A stretch of DNA of 64,000 bases, from assembly GCF_003148825.1 (NCBI RefSeq), contig NZ_QGGZ01000006.1, forward strand, positions 413,087 through 477,086, read 5' to 3'. Below the pieces are notes generated by a model. The model was not told the origin of the DNA. It worked only from the letters and a program-made list of their open reading frames with translations, and made no database searches. Below, piece after piece: positions 17,952 to 26,352 of this stretch (position 1 is the stretch's first letter; every line of letters begins with the position of its first letter). Both the position numbers and the translations under genes were made by a program. Source of the DNA: Streptomyces sp. CG 926. GTDB taxonomy: Bacteria > Actinomycetota > Actinomycetes > Streptomycetales > Streptomycetaceae.

Positions 17952-18812
17952 TCAGGCCGCCCCGGCCGACCAGACCGCAGCCGCCTCCCGCGCGTGCTCC
18001 GCGGCCTGGTCGAGGCCCGCCCGGGCGGCCGGCTCACGCCGCGCCGGATCCAGCACGTTGCGCCCGAAGGCCTTGCGGGCGGCCGCGGAGGGGGTGATCA
18101 GCACCACCCGCGCACCCGCCTCCCGCAGTCCCTCGGCCTGCGCCGACGGCGAGGGGACCAGCCCGGAACCGAGCGACATCGGGGCGAGGATCACCACCCG
18201 GGCGTACCCGGCGGCCAGGTCGGCATTGGTGGCCGAGCGGATTCCGCCGTCGATGAAGCGGCGGCCGCCGACCGTGACCGGCGGCCACACCCCGGGCACC
18301 GCACAGCTCGCCGAGACCGCGTCGACGAGCCCGTCGCCGCTCCCCCGGTCGAACGCCTTGAGCTCACCGGTGAGGGCGTCCACCGCCGTGACGACGAGCC
18401 GCCGCTCGGGCCACTCGTGCGAGACCAACCGGGCGGCCAGTACCTTGCGCCGCTCGGCCTCGGCGCCCACGCCGGTGTCGGCGGCCAGGGCCATGGCGCC
18501 GACCCGCTGCCGGTAGGCCGTCGCGGTGCGCGAGCGCGCCATCGCGACGGCGTACCGGGCGAGGAGACCGGCCCCCAGTTTCGCCGTGGACTCGCCGGTG
18601 GGGTCCCCGAGCTGGCGCTCGTACAGCTCCTGCGCCGTGAGCAGTCCGGAGGTGAGCTGCGCCCCGACGACGGAGCCGGCGGAGGTGCCGACGACGAGGT
18701 CGGCGGTGGTGAGGTCCACGCCCGCGCGGGCGAGGCCGTACAGGATTCCGCACTCCCAGCCGATGCCGGTCAGTCCCCCGCCGCCGAGCACCAGTGCCGT
18801 GTCGCCGCTCAT
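17952..18812 (-). CDS. patatin-like phospholipase
   Basis: Patatin-domain protein of 286 aa with all hallmarks: the oxyanion loop GGGGLTGIGW (about 10-19), the nucleophile elbow GTSAG (S44) and the dyad partner in FIDGGIRS (Asp of DGG). Acts as lipid acyl hydrolase, predicted cytoplasmic or membrane-associated (no signal peptide). The ATG gives the motif spacing expected for bacterial patatins. Confidence 0.9.
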   Translation of the reverse strand: MSGDTALVLGGGGLTGIGWECGILYGLARAGVDLTTADLVVGTSAGSVVGAQLTSGLLTAQELYERQLGDPTGESTAKLGAGLLARYAVAMARSRTATAYRQRVGAMALAADTGVGAEAERRKVLAARLVSHEWPERRLVVTAVDALTGELKAFDRGSGDGLVDAVSASCAVPGVWPPVTVGGRRFIDGGIRSATNADLAAGYARVVILAPMSLGSGLVPSPSAQAEGLREAGARVVLITPSAAARKAFGRNVLDPARREPAARAGLDQAAEHAREAAAVWSAGAA

Positions 18813-18882
18813 CCCCGCCCACCCCTTTGCGCATGCCTGTGGTGACGGCAGTCTGGCGCAGCCGGGCCACCGCCACCACAGA

Positions 18883-18906
18883 GGGGTCCGGATCGGGGTC
18901 CGGATC
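18883..18906. repeat. 12-bp perfect tandem duplication
   Basis: GGGGTCCGGATC occurs twice head to tail, followed by further degenerate copies of TCCGG(AT)C up to the tuf3 terminator. It sits in the leader of the patatin gene. Confidence 0.7.
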
Positions 18907-18931
18907 GGGTCCGGTCGGGGTGGTCCGGAAC

Positions 18932-18955
18932 CTGATCCGGATCGAACCGGATCAG
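18932..18955 (-). terminator. tuf3 hairpin terminator
   Basis: Perfect 9-bp arms CTGATCCGG/CCGGATCAG with a 6-nt loop begin 8 nt past the tuf3 stop codon on the minus strand. There is no T-tract, as is common for high-GC actinomycete terminators. Confidence 0.6.
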
Positions 18956-18962
18956 ATCCGGA

Positions 18963-20144
18963 TCACCCCAGTACGGCCGTCACCGTCCCCGCGCCGACGG
19001 TCCGCCCGCCCTCGCGGATCGCGAAGCCGAGCCCCGACTCCAACGGGACGTCCCGGCCGAGCTCGACGGTCATCGTCACCGTCTCCCCGGGCCGGGCCAC
19101 GGCGACCTCGCCCAGGTCCACGTCCCCCACCACATCGGCGGTACGGATGTAGAACTGCGGCCGGTAGCCGCTGGCGACCGGTGTCGTGCGGCCGCCCTCC
19201 CGCCCGGAGAGCACGTACACCTGCGCCGTGAAGCGGCGCTGCGGTGTGACGCTGCCCGGCGCGGCCACCACGTGCCCACGGCGCACGCCGTCGCGCGGCA
19301 CCCCGCGCAGCAGCAGCGCGACGTTGTCCCCGGCCTCGGCGGACTCCATCGGCTTGCCGAAGGTCTCCAGCCCGGTGACGACCGTCTCGGCCGGCTCGCC
19401 GTCACCGCCGAGGACCGCCACGCGGTCCCCGAGGCGTACGGTGCCGCGCTCGACGGCCCCGGTCACCACGGTCCCGCGCCCGGTGATGGTCAGCACGTTC
19501 TCCACCGGCAGCAGGAACGGCGCGTCCGTGTAGCGCACCGGGGTCGGTACGTACGTGTCCACCGCGTCCAGCAGTGCCTGGATCGCCTCCGTCCACCGCG
19601 GGTCGCCCTCCAGCGCCCCGAGTCCGGAGACCCGTACGACCGGCGCGGCGTCACCGCCGTACCCGTGCGCGGTGAGCAGCTCGCGGACCTCCAGCTCGAC
19701 CAGGTCGGTGAGCTCGGGGTCCCCGGCGTCGGCCTTGTTCAGCGCCACCACGATGTGGTCGACGCCGACCTGCCGGGCGAGGAGCACGTGCTCGGCGGTC
19801 TGGGGCATGACCCCGTCGAGCGCGGAGACGACGAGGATCGCGCCGTCGAGTTGGGCGGCGCCCGTGACCATGTTCTTGATGTAGTCGGCGTGCCCTGGCA
19901 TGTCCACGTGGGCGTAGTGCCGGGTGTCGGTCTCGTACTCGACGTGCGTGAGGTTGATGGTGATGCCGCGCCGGGACTCCTCGGGGGCCCGGTCGATGCG
20001 GTCGAAGGGCACGAAGGAGGCGCCGCCGTGCTCGGCGAGGACCTTGGTGATGGCGGCGGTGAGGGTGGTCTTGCCGTGGTCGACGTGACCCATGGTGCCG
20101 ATGTTGAGGTGCGGCTTGGTGCGCACGAAGGCCGTCTTGGCCAT
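18963..20144 (-). CDS. tuf3: elongation factor Tu, divergent (tuf3-type)
   Basis: Full-length EF-Tu of 393 aa: G1 GHVDHGKT (19-26), switch I region with RGITIN, G3 DMPGH (81-85), NKAD and an intact domain III ending AIREGGRTVGAGTVTAVLG. It is clearly diverged from the major translational EF-Tu; for example the usual DCPGH is DMPGH (M82) and the terminal GLRF is GLGF. Streptomycetes carry such a second EF-Tu, reported to respond to stringent conditions. It stands alone, not in the str ribosomal operon, and is preceded by a small ORF and a stem-loop. Confidence 0.93.
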   Translation of the reverse strand: MAKTAFVRTKPHLNIGTMGHVDHGKTTLTAAITKVLAEHGGASFVPFDRIDRAPEESRRGITINLTHVEYETDTRHYAHVDMPGHADYIKNMVTGAAQLDGAILVVSALDGVMPQTAEHVLLARQVGVDHIVVALNKADAGDPELTDLVELEVRELLTAHGYGGDAAPVVRVSGLGALEGDPRWTEAIQALLDAVDTYVPTPVRYTDAPFLLPVENVLTITGRGTVVTGAVERGTVRLGDRVAVLGGDGEPAETVVTGLETFGKPMESAEAGDNVALLLRGVPRDGVRRGHVVAAPGSVTPQRRFTAQVYVLSGREGGRTTPVASGYRPQFYIRTADVVGDVDLGEVAVARPGETVTMTVELGRDVPLESGLGFAIREGGRTVGAGTVTAVLG

Positions 20145-20188
20145 GATTCATTCCCGTGTCTGGAAGCTGGAACGGGACCCCGAGAGCG

Positions 20189-20239
20189 AGCCGACCCTCC
20201 CCCTGCGGGGTCCGCCGGACGATCCGGGAAGGGTCAGCT
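20189..20239 (-). promoter_or_regulatory. stem-loop in tuf3 leader
   Basis: On the minus strand, AGCTGACCCTTCCC can pair with GGGGGAGGGTCGGCT (two mismatches) around a 22-nt loop, which itself holds GTCC-GGC-GGAC. The stop codon of the small upstream ORF is inside the 5' arm. The arrangement resembles a leader attenuator, but no U-run follows. Confidence 0.4.
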
Positions 20240-20368
20240 TCGTGCGCCGTCGAATGCGGCGAGGACGGGTGCGAACGCGGTTGCGCCTGCGGGTGCTTCC
20301 GCGACGGCGGCAGCCTTCGGCGCGTCCGCGACCGCGGACCGCACTGCGAGGAAGGCATACCGGTTCAT
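20234..20368 (-). CDS. small Ala-rich ORF upstream of tuf3
   Basis: A 44-aa ORF starting MNRYAFLAVRSAVADAP and ending FDGARS, with AGGA eight bases before its ATG. It ends 89 nt before the tuf3 start. About a quarter of its codons end in A or T, more than the flanking genes, so it may be a regulatory leader rather than a conserved protein. No membrane segment or motif is recognised. Confidence 0.4.
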   Translation of the reverse strand: MNRYAFLAVRSAVADAPKAAAVAEAPAGATAFAPVLAAFDGARS

Positions 20369-20422
20369 GGCGCTGATCCTGCCGGACGGTCCGGGACCCG
20401 TCGAATGAATTTCGGCGTGGTC

Positions 20423-20474
20423 GCGGACACCTCGGGCGGACACCTCGGGCGGACACCCGGGGCGGACACCCGGG
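20423..20474. repeat. 13-bp tandem repeat, 4 copies
   Basis: Four exact-length units in tandem: GCGGACACCTCGG twice, then GCGGACACCCGGG twice. They lie between the AlkD stop and the small ORF before tuf3, that is, in the likely tuf3 promoter region. Confidence 0.8.
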
Positions 20475-20515
20475 CGGTCGACCGGGGCGGTCGGGTCGTC
20501 CCGTCCGGGAGACGG

Positions 20516-21253
20516 TCAGGAGGACGCGGGGGCCTGGGCCACGTTCCTGAGCGCCTCGTGTACGGACAGCGGGGCCAGGGAGCCGCGTTCGGCCTCGACG
20601 AAGGCGCGTACGGCTTCCGGGTCCGTCTTCGCGTACTCGCGCAGGGCCCAGCCGATGGCCTTGCGCACGAAGAAGTCCGGGTGGTCGGCCCGGCCGCGGC
20701 AGTAGCCGAAGAGCCGGCCGGTGTCGGTGGCGGACTTGAAGCGGAGCTGGTGGAGCAGTGCGGTGCGGGCGAGCCAGAGGTTCTCGTCCTCGATCCACTC
20801 GTCCATCGCGGCCGCGAGTTCGGGGTCGGCGGCCACCAACGGGCCGACCGTGTGCGCGGCCAGCAGGTCGACGGTGTCCCACCAGGGGACGGTGACGATC
20901 AGGTGCCGGACCACCGGCAGGAAGCCGGAGGAGCAGCGGGCGACGTGCCGGCGCAGGTAGTCCACCGCGAAGTACTGGTACTCGCGCTCGGGAAGGAGCC
21001 AGCAGCGCAGTGCGAGCGCCGCACAGTCCGCCTCGGACGGTTTCGGAGTGTCCTTCGTCACGGTCCTCGACAGTTCCCGGCGCAGCGGGGTGGGGATGCC
21101 GAGGAAGGGCGCGACGTCCTTCATGTAGGCGGTCATGGCCCGGGCCCGTACCGGATCGGCGGCGGCCGCGTACGCCTCCGGCAGCCGCTCCAGCAGGGTG
21201 TCCGCGAGCGCGCTGCGGGGAACTCGCGGGGGGCGCCGGTCGTTCGACTGCAT
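20516..21253 (-). CDS. DNA alkylation repair protein (AlkD-like)
   Basis: All-helical HEAT-like repeat protein of 245 aa of the AlkD family, glycosylases that excise bulky or cationic alkyl bases. Conserved elements include ADPVRARAMTAYMKDVAPFLGI near residue 30, VDYLRRHVARC near 94, WWDTVDLLAAHTVGPLV near 120 with the catalytic-type Asp, and DFFVRKAIGWALREYAKTDP near 190 carrying the conserved Arg/Trp pair. The ATG at 21253 opens a 49-bp divergent gap to the TVP38 gene. Confidence 0.88.
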   Translation of the reverse strand: MQSNDRRPPRVPRSALADTLLERLPEAYAAAADPVRARAMTAYMKDVAPFLGIPTPLRRELSRTVTKDTPKPSEADCAALALRCWLLPEREYQYFAVDYLRRHVARCSSGFLPVVRHLIVTVPWWDTVDLLAAHTVGPLVAADPELAAAMDEWIEDENLWLARTALLHQLRFKSATDTGRLFGYCRGRADHPDFFVRKAIGWALREYAKTDPEAVRAFVEAERGSLAPLSVHEALRNVAQAPASS

Positions 21254-21302
21254 GAGGCCCAGATTACGGCGCACCGCCGTATACGTGGGCTAGTCTCCCG
21301 GG

Positions 21303-22031
21303 ATGTCCCTCCTCCTCGCGCCGTGGACCCGGCTGTCGGTGCTCGTCGTGCTGCTCGCCGCGGCCGGCGTGTGCGTGCTGCTGTACGAGCCCCAGCGCAT
21401 CCTCTCGGAGGGCTGGCCCCCGGGGCTTCCGGTGGGGACGGCGGTCCTGCTGTTCGCAGCCGCGTACGGTGTGTGCACGGCGGCCCTGGTGCCGCGACCC
21501 CTGCTCAATCTGGCCGCGGGAGCCGTCTTCGGGAGCCAGTTCGGCCTCGTCGCGGCGGTCGGCGGCACCGTGTTGGGCGGCGCCATCTCCTTCGGGCTGG
21601 GCCGGATCATGGGCCAGGAGGCTTTGCGGCCGTTCCTGCGCGGACGCTGGCTCCAGGCGGCCGACGGGCAGCTCAGCCGGCACGGCTTCCGCTCGATGCT
21701 CGCGGTCCGGCTCTTCCCCGGGCTGCCCTTCGTGGTGGCCAACTACTGCGCCGCGGTGTCGCGGTGCGGCTGGGGTCCCTTCCTCCTCGCGACGGCGATC
21801 GGGGTCGTCCCGAACACCGCCGCGTACGTGATCGCCGGCGCGAGCGCCTCCTCGCCCGGATCGCCCGCGTTCCTCGTCTCGTTCGGCTTCATCGTCGTCT
21901 CGGTGGTGGGCGGCGCGGTCTTCGGTTGGCGCAAACGACACCGCCTGGCACCCCGTCGAACCGAGGATCGAGTACCCGAACTGGTGCCCCAGCACCCCCC
22001 TGTGGTCAGCGCCGCTTCGCACGGGCCCTAG
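21303..22031 (+). CDS. TVP38/TMEM64 (VTT-domain) membrane protein
   Basis: Polytopic protein of 242 aa, a VTT-domain relative of DedA. The core motif appears as LNLAAGAVFGSQFGLVAAVGGTVLGGAISFGLGR (about 73-106, read here in pieces), followed by RLFPGLPFVVANYCAAVSRCGW near 139-160. Family members are implicated in lipid scrambling or carrier transport. It lies just upstream of uppP (48-nt gap, same strand), so a lipid-carrier connection is a reasonable guess. Confidence 0.85.
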   Translation: MSLLLAPWTRLSVLVVLLAAAGVCVLLYEPQRILSEGWPPGLPVGTAVLLFAAAYGVCTAALVPRPLLNLAAGAVFGSQFGLVAAVGGTVLGGAISFGLGRIMGQEALRPFLRGRWLQAADGQLSRHGFRSMLAVRLFPGLPFVVANYCAAVSRCGWGPFLLATAIGVVPNTAAYVIAGASASSPGSPAFLVSFGFIVVSVVGGAVFGWRKRHRLAPRRTEDRVPELVPQHPPVVSAASHGP

Positions 22032-22079
22032 CATCGGACGCGAACTGCCCGACGATCACAAGGACGAGCGCACCCCGAC

Positions 22080-22958
22080 ATGAGCTGGTTCGAATCCCTA
22101 ATCCTCGGTCTCGTCCAGGGGCTTACGGAGTTCCTCCCGATCTCCTCCAGCGCCCACCTGCGGCTGACCGCGGCGTTCGCCGGCTGGCACGACCCAGGAG
22201 CGGCCTTCACCGCGATCACCCAGATCGGCACCGAGGCCGCCGTGCTGATCTACTTCCGCAAGGACATCGCGCGGATCGTCTCCACCTGGTTCCGCTCCTT
22301 GTTCGACAAGGCGCTGCGCTCCGAGCAGGACGCGAAGATGGGCTGGCTGGTGATCGTCGGCTCGATCCCGATCGGCGTCCTCGGTCTGGTCTTCAAGGAC
22401 GCGATCGTGGGCCCGGCCCGCGACCTGCGGCTGACGGCCACCACCCTGATCCTCATGGGCATCGTGCTCGGCGTCGCCGACCGCCTGGCGGCCCGCGACG
22501 AGGAAGGCGGCAGGCACCGCGCGATCCGCGAGCGCAAGACGCTGCAGCAGCTGGGCGTCAAGGACGGTCTGATCTTCGGTGTCTGCCAGGCGATGGCCCT
22601 GATCCCCGGCGTCTCCCGGTCCGGCGCGACCATCTCCGGCGGTCTGCTGCTCGGCTTCACCCGTGAGGCCGCGGCCCGCTACTCCTTCCTCCTCGCGATC
22701 CCGGCCGTGCTGGCCTCGGGAGCGTTCGAGATCAAGGACGTCGTGGAGAACCCGGGGCACATCTCCTGGGGCCCGACGATCTTCGCCACGGTCATCGCCT
22801 TCTTCGTGGGCTACGCCGTGATCGCGTGGTTCATGAAGTTCATCTCGACCAAGAGCTTCATGCCCTTCGTGATCTACCGGATCCTCCTGGGCATCCTGCT
22901 GTTCGCCCTGATCGGCACGGACGTGCTGAGCCCGCACGCGGGTGAGTCCGGCTCCTGA
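22080..22958 (+). CDS. uppP: undecaprenyl-diphosphate phosphatase
   Basis: UppP/BacA, 292 aa. Recycles undecaprenyl diphosphate to the monophosphate carrier for peptidoglycan and other surface polymers, acting in the cytoplasmic membrane. Both active-site repeats are present: GLTEFLPISSSAHL at 14-27 and PGVSRSGATISGG near 180. About eight membrane segments. Some actinomycetes carry more than one copy. A strong terminator follows. Confidence 0.95.
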   Translation: MSWFESLILGLVQGLTEFLPISSSAHLRLTAAFAGWHDPGAAFTAITQIGTEAAVLIYFRKDIARIVSTWFRSLFDKALRSEQDAKMGWLVIVGSIPIGVLGLVFKDAIVGPARDLRLTATTLILMGIVLGVADRLAARDEEGGRHRAIRERKTLQQLGVKDGLIFGVCQAMALIPGVSRSGATISGGLLLGFTREAAARYSFLLAIPAVLASGAFEIKDVVENPGHISWGPTIFATVIAFFVGYAVIAWFMKFISTKSFMPFVIYRILLGILLFALIGTDVLSPHAGESGS

Positions 22959-22989
22959 CGGAGCTCCGCACCACCTCTTCGCGTGAACC

Positions 22990-23023
22990 GCAGGCCGTCC
23001 GGGAACGTTCCCGGGCGGCCTGC
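22990..23023 (+). terminator. uppP terminator
   Basis: Near-perfect 16-bp hairpin: GCAGGCCG and CGGCCTGC outer arms, CCGGGAA and TTCCCGG inner arms, 2-nt apex. The sequence beyond is TGC-rich with a short GTTGTG run. It separates uppP from the next small gene. Confidence 0.75.
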
Positions 23024-23070
23024 GCGTCGTTGTGCCTGAAGAGAGCGGAAGAATCAGCAGGGGGTGTCCC

Positions 23071-23247
23071 ATGGGTCGAGTGGTGCTGGAGCGGTTTCCC
23101 GCCGGAAGTCCGCGGGGAAGCTGGCCCGCCGAGGAGTACGCGGCGCAGCGGATGCGCGAGGGCGTACCGGCGGAGGTGGTCATGGATCTGGACAGCGACG
23201 CGTTCCTCGTCGTGGTCCGGCAGCGGGAGTCCCGTTCCGGTCACTGA
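23071..23247 (+). CDS. small conserved-type hypothetical protein
   Basis: Protein of 58 aa starting MGRVVLERFPAGSPRGSW and ending in Arg/Ser/His. Amphipathic, no signal or membrane helix; it looks like a small alpha/beta peptide (LERFPAG... EVVMDLDSDAFLVVV). The ATG has AGGGGG 7 nt upstream. GC-ending codon use like neighbouring genes supports it being coding. Function unknown. Confidence 0.6.
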   Translation: MGRVVLERFPAGSPRGSWPAEEYAAQRMREGVPAEVVMDLDSDAFLVVVRQRESRSGH

Positions 23248-23316
23248 CCGCCCGCGGGAAGATCCGGTGGGCGCACGGCCCTTGGCCTCGGGCCCGTGCA
23301 GCCCCACACTGACCCG

Positions 23317-23784
23317 ATGACTCAGCGTGTGGATCTCGCGACGGTGATGGATCGGCTGGCGATCGACGAGGTGGTCACGGGCTACGCGGTGGCCGTCGAC
23401 GACGGCGACTGGGCCGCGTACCGAGCCCTCTTCACGGCCTCCGGGCGGGTCGACTACCGCTCGGCCGGCGGGATCGAGGGCTCGGTGGCGGAGGTCGCGG
23501 ACTGGCTGGCGGAGACGATGACGCTGTTCCCCGTCCGCCAGCACCTGATCGTGAACCGGCTGATCCGGCTGGAGGACGTCGGCGGCTCCCCCGGGGACAG
23601 CGCCGAGGTCCGGGCGGACTTCCTCAATCCGATGCGGCTGGCGGGGCCGGATTCCGACGCCGCGGTCACCTCGCCCAACTTCGTCGCCGCCGGGCGCTAC
23701 GGCTTCGCGCTGGCCCGCACCCGTGACGGCTGGCTGCTCACCCGCGTCACCGTGCACGAGAAGTGGCGGCACATGACCGCCTGA
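23317..23784 (+). CDS. SnoaL/NTF2-like domain protein
   Basis: Cone-shaped NTF2-like fold protein of 155 aa: the N-terminal helix ATVMDRLAIDEVVTGYAVAVDDGDWAAYRALF with the family's Tyr/Asp, then FTASGRVDYRS, the loop with HLIVNRLI near 77, and the C-terminal strand WLLTRVTVHEKWR. Such proteins include ketosteroid isomerase and dehydratase relatives or polyketide cyclases; a ligand pocket but no specific catalytic pattern can be asserted. The ATG at 23317 matches the domain start. Confidence 0.8.
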   Translation: MTQRVDLATVMDRLAIDEVVTGYAVAVDDGDWAAYRALFTASGRVDYRSAGGIEGSVAEVADWLAETMTLFPVRQHLIVNRLIRLEDVGGSPGDSAEVRADFLNPMRLAGPDSDAAVTSPNFVAAGRYGFALARTRDGWLLTRVTVHEKWRHMTA

Positions 23785-23850
23785 GCCGATCGGAGCCGCT
23801 CGACTCGGCCCGGACGTCCGGCACTGCCACACTGGAAGCGGAGGCACGCC

Positions 23851-25440
23851 ATGATCACGATGCGCATGCGGTGGTGGTCCCCTCGATGGCGTGCGCCCGC
23901 CGCCGCGGCCGCCGGGGCGCTACCGGCCCTCGCCTTCCCGGCCCCCGCTCTCTGGTGGTTCGCCTACGTCGCCCTCGTGCCCTGGATGCTGCTGCTGCGG
24001 TCGGCCCCCACCGGTCGGCGGGCCGCGCTGGAGGGCTGGCTCGGCGGCGCCGGGTTCATCCTGGCCGTCCACCACTGGCTGCTGCCGAGCATGCACGTGT
24101 TCCTGATACCGGTGGCCGCGCTGCTCGGGGTGCTCTGGATCCCCTGGGCCCTCCTGGTGCGGGAGCTCCTCGGCGGGGCTCCGGCGGCCGGTCGGGCCTG
24201 CGGCGCGCTCGTCCTCGTACCGGCGGCGTGGCTGCTCTCCGAGCTGGTGCGGTCCTGGCAGGGGCTGGGCGGGCCGTGGGGGCTGCTGGGGGCGAGCCAG
24301 TGGCAGGTGGCACCGGCGCTGCGGCTGGCCTCGGTGGGCGGGGTGTGGCTGGTCAGCCTGCTGGTGGTGGCGGTGAACTGCGCGCTGGTGCTGCTGATCG
24401 CGGTGCCGGGGGCACGGATCCCGGCGGTGGCCGGGATGACCGGCTGCGCGGTGCTGACGGGGGCGGTGTGGGTGTGGGCGGCGCGGCCCGAGGAATCGGG
24501 CCGGCTCCGCGTGGCCGTCGTACAGCCGGGCCCGGTCACGGACGGCCCGGACAGTGCGGAGCGGCGGTTCGACGTCGGTGAGCGGCTGACGCGGCCGTTG
24601 GCCGGGCAGCGGGTCGATCTGGTGGTGTGGGGCGAGAGCAGTGTCGGCGCGGACCTGACCGCCCGCCCGGACCTGGCCCGGCGGCTGGCCGCGCTGTCCG
24701 CGGAGGTCGGGGCTCCGCTGCTGGTGAACGTGGACGCGCGGCGGGCGGACCGGCCCGGGATCTACAAGAGCGCGGTCCTCGTGGGCCCCCAGGGCCCCAC
24801 CGGTGACCGGTACGACAAGATGCGGTTGGTCCCGTTCGGGGAGTACGTCCCGGCCCGTGCGCTGTTCGGCTGGGCCACCTCGGTCGGCAAGGCGGCGGGC
24901 GAGGACCGGGTGCGCGGCGACACCCCGGTGGTCATGGACCTGCCCGCCCGGCCGGACGGGCCCGGCGGGGTCCGGGTCGGCCCGCTGGTGTGCTTCGAGT
25001 CGGCCTTTCCCGACATGAGCCGGCGCCTCACCCTGGACGGGGCCTCCCTGCTCGTCGCCCAGTCGGCGACGTCCTCGTTCCAGAAGAGCTGGGCCCCGGC
25101 CCAGCACGCCTCGCTGGCCGCGCTGCGGGCGGCCGAGAACGGCCGCCCGATGGTGCACGCCACCCTGACCGGCATCAGCGTCGTGAACGGCCCGTCCGGC
25201 GCGCGGGTCGGGGCCGCCCTGCCCACCTCCGCGAGCGCCGCGGCCGTGTACGAGGTGCCGCTCGCCCGCGGCACGACCCTCTACGTCCGCTTCGGGGACT
25301 GGCCGGTGGCCGCGGCCCTCGCCGCCCTCGCGGCGTACTGCGCGGTGGCCGGCAGCCGTTCGCTCAGGAGGCCTGCTCCAGAGCCGAGCTCACCACCCGC
25401 TCGCACAGCTCGTGGGTTCGCAGGGCGTCGCGGGCGCTGA
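23851..25440 (+). CDS. lnt: apolipoprotein N-acyltransferase
   Basis: Lnt, 529 aa, N-acylates the cysteine of mature lipoproteins in the membrane. The N-terminal third has about six to seven hydrophobic segments (to about residue 211). The carbon-nitrogen hydrolase domain (about 218-480) shows the triad E262 (WGESS), K323 (YDKMRLVPFGEYVP) and C381 (CFESAFP). The C-terminus ends in a basic, Pro-rich tail that overlaps the convergent oxidoreductase gene by 77 bp, so the last approximately 25 codons are less certain. No lgt or lsp gene was seen nearby. Confidence 0.9.
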   Translation: MITMRMRWWSPRWRAPAAAAAGALPALAFPAPALWWFAYVALVPWMLLLRSAPTGRRAALEGWLGGAGFILAVHHWLLPSMHVFLIPVAALLGVLWIPWALLVRELLGGAPAAGRACGALVLVPAAWLLSELVRSWQGLGGPWGLLGASQWQVAPALRLASVGGVWLVSLLVVAVNCALVLLIAVPGARIPAVAGMTGCAVLTGAVWVWAARPEESGRLRVAVVQPGPVTDGPDSAERRFDVGERLTRPLAGQRVDLVVWGESSVGADLTARPDLARRLAALSAEVGAPLLVNVDARRADRPGIYKSAVLVGPQGPTGDRYDKMRLVPFGEYVPARALFGWATSVGKAAGEDRVRGDTPVVMDLPARPDGPGGVRVGPLVCFESAFPDMSRRLTLDGASLLVAQSATSSFQKSWAPAQHASLAALRAAENGRPMVHATLTGISVVNGPSGARVGAALPTSASAAAVYEVPLARGTTLYVRFGDWPVAAALAALAAYCAVAGSRSLRRPAPEPSSPPARTARGFAGRRGR

Positions 25441-26269
25441 GCGTGGTGCCCGCCGCGACCGCCTCCAGGAAGTGGTCGACGACCTGCTCGATGCCGCGCT
25501 GGCGGGCGACGGGGACCCAGTCCCCGCGGCGCCGCACGGTCGGCTGGCCCTTGTGGTCGATGACCTCGGCGAGATTGACGACCTGCCGCTTGGTGTCGCG
25601 CCCGGACACCTCCAGGATCTCCTCGGTGGAGCCGGACAGCCGGTTCATGATGCCGAGGGCGGTGAATCCGGCGCCGGACAGCTGGAGCACCACCTGGTGC
25701 ATCAGCCCCTCGCGCACCACGGCCCGCACGTCGAAGTGGTCGGCCTCGCCGGGCAGGAGGAACCGCAGGGTGTCGACGACGTGGATGAAGTCGTCCAGCA
25801 CCAGCGTCCGCGGGTCCTCGGGCAGCCCGACCCGGTTCTTCTGCATGACGATCAGCTCGCGGGGGTGGTCGGCGCACTGCGCGTAGGCGGGCGCGAAGCG
25901 GCGGTTGAAGCCGACGGCGAGGGAGACCCCGAGCCGCTCGGCCCGTTCCACGAGCTGTCGCGACGACGCGAGTTCGTAGGCGAGGGGCTTGTCCACGTAG
26001 GTGGGCACGCCGGCCTCCAGCAGCCGGGTGACGATCTCGGGGTGGGCCACGGTGGCGGCGTGCACGAAGGCCGCGTCGAGCCCCTCGGCGAGCAGCGCGT
26101 CGAGATCGGTGTGCCGGCGGGCGGCCGGGACGTGGTGGGTGTCGCCGATCAGTTCCAGGGTGTCGGGGTTACGGGTCTGCAGGTGCAGCTCGATGCCCGG
26201 GCGGGTGGTGAGGACGGGCAGGTACGCCTTCTGCGCGATGTCGCCGAGTCCGATGCAGCCGACCTTCAC
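25364..26269 (-). CDS. Gfo/Idh/MocA-family oxidoreductase
   Basis: NAD(P)-dependent sugar or inositol-type dehydrogenase of 301 aa. N-terminal Rossmann start KVGCIGLGDIAQKAYLPVL (2-20), DAAFVHAATVAHPEIV near 66, the motif YVDKPLAYE near 92 (EKP-like, Lys being catalytic) and HVVDTLRFLL near 165 with the usual His. The C-terminal GFO_IDH_MocA_C domain includes SGAGFTALGIMNR. Substrate not determinable. Divergent from the DinB-family gene; overlaps the lnt 3' end. Confidence 0.88.
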   Translation of the reverse strand: MKVGCIGLGDIAQKAYLPVLTTRPGIELHLQTRNPDTLELIGDTHHVPAARRHTDLDALLAEGLDAAFVHAATVAHPEIVTRLLEAGVPTYVDKPLAYELASSRQLVERAERLGVSLAVGFNRRFAPAYAQCADHPRELIVMQKNRVGLPEDPRTLVLDDFIHVVDTLRFLLPGEADHFDVRAVVREGLMHQVVLQLSGAGFTALGIMNRLSGSTEEILEVSGRDTKRQVVNLAEVIDHKGQPTVRRRGDWVPVARQRGIEQVVDHFLEAVAAGTTLSARDALRTHELCERVVSSALEQAS

Positions 26270-26352
26270 CGGGGCCTCCAGAGTGGTTCCTTGTGGGATT
26301 CCCGCAGCTTAATCCCTGGTGGCGGGGGCGCTGTTCGCCGAGGATGAGCCCC

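Noticed and set aside
22990..23023. Insertion-sequence inverted repeat
   Set aside because: Short hairpin directly after a stop codon; no transposase or target duplication.
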